From Anaerolineaceae bacterium UBA6086 (lineage in GTDB: Bacteria; Chloroflexota; Anaerolineae; Anaerolineales; Anaerolineaceae): a DNA stretch of 64,000 nucleotides. Each line of letters opens with the position of its first letter. The first letter of the stretch is position 1. Of this stretch, positions 60,648 through 64,000 are shown one piece after another. Location of the stretch: positions 1 to 64,000 of the forward strand of contig DIXG01000024.1 of the NCBI GenBank assembly GCA_002436005.1, given 5' to 3'. The notes beneath the pieces were generated by a model. That model was not told the origin of the DNA. It ran no database searches and saw nothing but the letters and a program-made list of their open reading frames with translations. The translations under genes and the position numbers were made by a program.

Positions 60648-60722
60648 CGGGAAAGTAAACTCAAGGTGCAGCTTTGGCTACACCTTTTACTATTAAAACC
60701 AAAACAAACATGGAAGGTGGCT

Positions 60723-61325
60723 GTGTTATTGTTTACCCCATCTGATCTTCAAACCATTCTACAGGCTGTGTCATTTGCAACACTTAAACACCATGGCCAG
60801 GTTCGAAAAGACCAGCAGCATTCCCCATATGCCACACATCCCATCCGGGTTGCACAAACCATCCTCGAGATTGGCGAAGTGAATGATCGCGCCCTTCTGG
60901 TTGCAGCCATTTTGCACGACACGATTGAGGACACTGGCACAAAAGCAGATGAAATCCTGGAAAAATTTGGAAAAGACGTTCTTGGCTTGGTGCTGGAAGT
61001 GACAGATAACAAATCTCTCGAGAAAATAGAACGCAAGCGTTTGCAGGTTGTGCACGCACCTCATTTATCCATTTCTGCAAAGATCATCAAATTAGGCGAC
61101 AAACTGGTCAACTGTCATGATATGCTGGATTCACCGCCAGCAGATTGGTCGCTGACCAGGCGGCAAGATTACATCCAGTGGGCAGCAGATGTGGTGCATG
61201 GGATGCGGGGCGCCAATCACAACCTTGAAAGTACCTTCGACATCTTGCTTGCCGATGCAGAACAAACCCTCGGTTTTACAATTCAACCCTTCGAAACCAT
61301 CCACCAGCGCCCATGGGCGCCATAA
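60723..61325 (+). CDS. HD-domain (p)ppGpp hydrolase, MESH1-like small alarmone hydrolase
   Basis: A 200-aa single-domain HD protein matching small alarmone hydrolases, which break down (p)ppGpp. Seen are the first His in KHHGQVRK, HPIRVAQTI, the HD pair with ED in VAAILHDTIEDTGT, EVTDNKSLEKIERK and AKIIKLGDKLVNC. The synthetase, TGS and ACT domains of RelA/SpoT are absent. GTG 60723 has GGAAGG five bases upstream; an earlier GTG (60666) gives a longer form without one. It could be cotranscribed with the NYN gene. Confidence 0.88.
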   Translation: MLLFTPSDLQTILQAVSFATLKHHGQVRKDQQHSPYATHPIRVAQTILEIGEVNDRALLVAAILHDTIEDTGTKADEILEKFGKDVLGLVLEVTDNKSLEKIERKRLQVVHAPHLSISAKIIKLGDKLVNCHDMLDSPPADWSLTRRQDYIQWAADVVHGMRGANHNLESTFDILLADAEQTLGFTIQPFETIHQRPWAP

Positions 61326-61354
61326 CCACCGATCCCCATAGGAAGGAGACAACC

Positions 61355-62383
61355 TTGAACACCAGTTATCATGAGCCTGAGTTGACCGCACCAGTGAACC
61401 TGTGTGACGACAAAGGCAACCTGAATCCCAACGCGATTGGTTGGAGCCGAAAGCCCCTGCATCTCTGCAACCTGCGCGGTCATTGGCCCAGAAAAAAGCG
61501 CTGGAATTACTGGGCTATTGTCAGCCCCACTCACCTGTTTTCCGTCACCCTTTCCAATGTCGATTACATGGGGCTCCCCTTTATTTACATCCTGGATTTT
61601 GAAACCGGATCCTTTGCAGAAAAGACCCTGCTGAAGCCCCTTGCCGCGGGTATTGACCTCCCGCCCGAAGTTGAAGCAGATGTCATATATCAGGACCCCG
61701 CCATGCCCATCACCATGCACCAAACGGATGATGGTGTCCATCTGGAGGTCGCCTGCCCCGACCTGGACGACAAGCCCCTCATCGCAGACCTGGTGGTCCA
61801 TCAACCCCAGGGGCATCAATCACTGAATGTCGTCATCCCCTGGTCTGAAAAAAAGTTCCAGTTCACAAGCAAACAAAATACGCTCCCTACTGAAGGCACA
61901 GTGACCTGGGGCGATCAGACCATTCATTTTTCAAAAGAAAACACCTTCGCCTGCCTCGATTTTGGGCGCGGCATCTGGCCTTTCGAATCCTTCTGGAACT
62001 GGTCCAGTTTTTCCACCCGCTTGCCTAATGGTCACACCGTTGGCGTCAACCTCGGTGCTGGTTGGACGGATGGCACTGGCATGAATGAAAACGGCTTGTG
62101 CGTGGATGGTGTGCTCACCAAGTTGAGCGAAGATATCGCCTTTGACTATGACACCAAGGATTTCATGGCACCCTGGCATCTGCACACAACTGCCACGGAT
62201 CGGGTGGATTTGCAGTTCACGCCCTTCTATGAGCGCCAGGCAAAGACCGATGCCCTGCTGATCTACTCCGAAGTCCACCAAATGATCGGGCGATTCACCG
62301 GCATACTGCACACAGGCGACGGGGATCTGATCCAAATTCAGAATGCCATTGGGTGGGCAGAGGACCATCACGCTCGCTGGTAA
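61355..62383 (+). CDS. DUF2804 family protein
   Basis: A 342-aa protein of DUF2804, a family with no known reaction. Typical segments are ELTAPVNLCDDKGNLNPNAIG, the GWSRKPLHLCNL start, KRWNYWAIVS, and the DFGRGIWPFESFWNWSS and GVNLGAGWTDGTGMNEN cores. It begins at TTG 61355 with GGAAGGAG seven bases upstream. It lies 29 bases after the alarmone hydrolase gene, so the two share a transcript. Confidence 0.85.
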   Translation: MNTSYHEPELTAPVNLCDDKGNLNPNAIGWSRKPLHLCNLRGHWPRKKRWNYWAIVSPTHLFSVTLSNVDYMGLPFIYILDFETGSFAEKTLLKPLAAGIDLPPEVEADVIYQDPAMPITMHQTDDGVHLEVACPDLDDKPLIADLVVHQPQGHQSLNVVIPWSEKKFQFTSKQNTLPTEGTVTWGDQTIHFSKENTFACLDFGRGIWPFESFWNWSSFSTRLPNGHTVGVNLGAGWTDGTGMNENGLCVDGVLTKLSEDIAFDYDTKDFMAPWHLHTTATDRVDLQFTPFYERQAKTDALLIYSEVHQMIGRFTGILHTGDGDLIQIQNAIGWAEDHHARW

Positions 62384-62408
62384 TTCAACATTCTAAAGGA
62401 ATTTAGAC

Positions 62409-62455
62409 TCAGACCCTGTTAATCGTGCATTCGAGGTAAACAGGGTCTGATGTGA
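62409..62455 (+). terminator. Possible terminator after the DUF2804 gene
   Basis: Perfect 12-bp stem (62409-62420 with 62439-62450) around an 18-base loop, followed by TGTGATTT, a weak U-tract. Confidence 0.45.
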
Positions 62456-62635
62456 TTTAAGTCGTATGCAAATTTAGCTACCACTGGTAGGATGAAAATT
62501 AGAACCAACAAAACATTTGCCCCTTTCAACGGATGACAGGCAAGAAACGGACGAAAATCAGAATGATCACTGTCCTCAGATAAAAAGCTTTGGCAATTGA
62601 AAACAAAATATTTTTCCAGAAGGGACCCCCACATT

Positions 62636-62959
62636 ATGATTGAAGAAGTATTCTCGCTTACAAAAAGCACCGAAAGAACCGTTGATAAAGTCATTCAGGA
62701 TGACAACCTGGATTATATTCACATGCGTTTCAACAGAGATGAAGGCCTTCCACTCCATTTATCAAACTCCAACGTTTATATGACTGTTTTAAAGGGAACC
62801 TTATCCATTGGGCTCAATGATCAGGACGTAACACCCTATGCTGCAGGAACACTGTTAAAAATCCCCTTTCATACAAAGATGAATGTGCGCAACTTACACG
62901 ACGAATTACTGGAATTGATCGTGGTCAAAGCCCCTGCACCAAGAAATTACCAAGCTTGA
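62636..62959 (+). CDS. Cupin-domain protein
   Basis: A 107-aa single cupin barrel (MRFNRDEGLPLHLSNSNVYM, then VLKGTLSIGLNDQDVTPYAAG, KIPFHTKMNVRN). Of the usual metal ligands one His (LPLHLS) and one late His (PFHTKM) are visible, so metal binding is possible. No catalytic role can be given. ATG 62636 follows AGAAGGGA. Confidence 0.8.
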   Translation: MIEEVFSLTKSTERTVDKVIQDDNLDYIHMRFNRDEGLPLHLSNSNVYMTVLKGTLSIGLNDQDVTPYAAGTLLKIPFHTKMNVRNLHDELLELIVVKAPAPRNYQA

Positions 62960-63227
62960 TTAGATTTCTTTACCGGAAATTGATCTTAACCTGAATATAT
63001 TTTGCTTGTAATTGACAAAATCGCTGTAAGATTGAATTTTCAGGCATCTTCAGGTCAAAAGACAAAGACATGGCTTTGATCACATGCAAAGTCAGGTCAT
63101 GATATTTACTTTATTCACCAGTTACTAATGAAATTCTGGTTGATACCTCCCTCACATCACACCAAAGATAATCCGGCTGGTTACGAGTAAAATTAGGTTG
63201 TGATTTACATCTACCAAGTGAGCCCTC

Positions 63228-63899
63228 ATGATCGATCATAATGATGTGGACAACCTTCCCCTGTTCAAATCCCTGAACGCAAAAACGCGCGCAGCAATTG
63301 CCCAGTCTGCTTTTCAGCGCGATCTGCCAGCGGGACATTCGCTTGTGATTGAAGGAATGCCGGCGGAGTTTGGCTATTTTATCCTCAGGGGTCATGTGCG
63401 CGTCCTTCGGATGAGCATGGACGGCAGAGTCCAGGTGATGGCGCGACTCGGCGAAGGTTCACCCCTCAACTTCATCTCCCTCCTGGTTGATGACAGACAC
63501 AACCGAGCCTCTATTGAAACCCTGACCCCTGTGCGACTGCTCACACTTGATGCTGCAGCCTTTGACCGACTGCTCACAACCTATCCCGATTTTTCTGCTT
63601 TGCTTTTACGATCATTTGCCCAACGCATCGCACATATGTCAGACCTAGCTGCAAACCTCTCGCTGTATACCGTCCGCGCCCGCCTGGCACAATTCCTGAT
63701 GTCTCTTGCCGACCAGCCCCCCATCGCAGGCGGCTGGACCCAGGACGAAATCGCCGCACAAATCGGGACGGTGCGTGATGTGGTGGGGCGCCTCCTGCGT
63801 GAATTTGAAACTGAAGGGTTGATTACACGCCACCGCCAAAAGATCACGCTTTTAGATCGTGGGAAACTGGAAATGACCGCCAACGGACAGGACGCCTGA
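63228..63899 (+). CDS. Crp/Fnr-family transcriptional regulator
   Basis: A 223-aa regulator with an N-terminal cNMP-type sensor domain (LPLFKSLNAKTRAAI, GHSLVIEGMPAEFGYFILRG, GEGSPLNFISLLVDD), a long dimer helix and a C-terminal winged helix (WTQDEIAAQIGTVRDVVGRLL with the recognition helix). No Cys cluster like Fnr's is present, and the cAMP-binding Arg/Ser pattern is not intact (GEGSPLNF instead of FGExAL), so the ligand is unknown. Starts at ATG 63228 with a weak ribosome-binding site (AAGTGAG). Confidence 0.92.
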   Translation: MIDHNDVDNLPLFKSLNAKTRAAIAQSAFQRDLPAGHSLVIEGMPAEFGYFILRGHVRVLRMSMDGRVQVMARLGEGSPLNFISLLVDDRHNRASIETLTPVRLLTLDAAAFDRLLTTYPDFSALLLRSFAQRIAHMSDLAANLSLYTVRARLAQFLMSLADQPPIAGGWTQDEIAAQIGTVRDVVGRLLREFETEGLITRHRQKITLLDRGKLEMTANGQDA

Positions 63900-64000
63900 T
63901 CCCCGCTATCACTGAGTTGTTGACAGTGAAGTGACTTAAGTCGTAGCATCCTCACCCAGCCTCTGATAAGATTCAACTGTAAATGATCAAGGATTTGAAT

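Noticed and set aside
62409..62450. Perfect 12-bp inverted repeat as mobile-element ends
   Set aside because: Only 42 bases apart with no transposase or target duplication; it fits a terminator better.

Overview
This window is a stretch of bacterial chromosome of roughly even base composition, dense with housekeeping genes. The best-fitting source is the phylum Chloroflexota, probably an anaerobic Anaerolineae member. That is an inference from gene content: a B12-dependent ribonucleotide reductase beside nrdR, an archaeal-type aspartyl-tRNA synthetase, a methylmalonyl-CoA mutase B12 subunit with MeaB, several lipoproteins with Thr/Pro-rich stalks and NBR1-like or SdrD-like Ig domains, and no visible outer-membrane biogenesis genes. 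No tRNA, rRNA, CRISPR array, transposase, integrase or prophage was seen.

Layout. 1-6.3 kb is a division and cell-wall (dcw) segment, murC(partial)-murB-ddl-ftsQ-ftsA-ftsZ, closed by a terminator. 6.6-12.8 kb carries a YbdG-like mechanosensitive channel, nrdR-nrdJ behind a structured leader, an alpha/beta hydrolase and a deoxynucleoside kinase. 12.9-16.3 kb is a compact ECF sigma / zinc-finger anti-sigma / bactofilin-like membrane protein / lipoprotein operon. 16.5-22.1 kb, on the minus strand, holds nadD, obgE, a COG2403 GTPase, argS and rpsT. The RNase P RNA lies at 22.37-22.75 kb, followed by DUF488, an Ig-domain lipoprotein, an NDP-kinase-like protein and a SIS isomerase, then a nitroreductase and a second lipoprotein. 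29.8-38.5 kb is mostly minus strand: recF, def, a cNMP-binding/PH-domain membrane protein, clpC, queA and ruvB, with a decayed SpoIIE-type phosphatase remnant between. 38.6-40.1 kb encodes two secreted proteins of unknown role.

40.3-47 kb (plus strand) has a flavoprotein, a B12-binding mutase subunit, meaB, aspS, a GNAT, prs and a lysine 2,3-aminomutase. 47-51.3 kb has a small degraded membrane-protein gene, a c-di-AMP-receptor-like protein, an MFS transporter and an arsR-permease-thioredoxin operon. 51.5-57.7 kb is envelope-related: two unknown membrane proteins, an LCP-family transferase, a sugar transferase and a flippase. 57.9-63.9 kb has a GDSL hydrolase, msrB-msrA, a NYN/OST-HTH protein, a small (p)ppGpp hydrolase, DUF2804, a cupin and a Crp/Fnr regulator.

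The most unusual item is the ECF operon. Its third gene encodes a secreted beta-helix domain joined to a membrane region and a C-terminal tail that resembles the RNA polymerase alpha-subunit CTD but has lost its DNA-contact residues. A second theme is genes whose -10 box sits only 5-7 bases before the ATG, which points to leaderless mRNAs. Two pseudogenes were recognised from out-of-frame or 5'-truncated homology.
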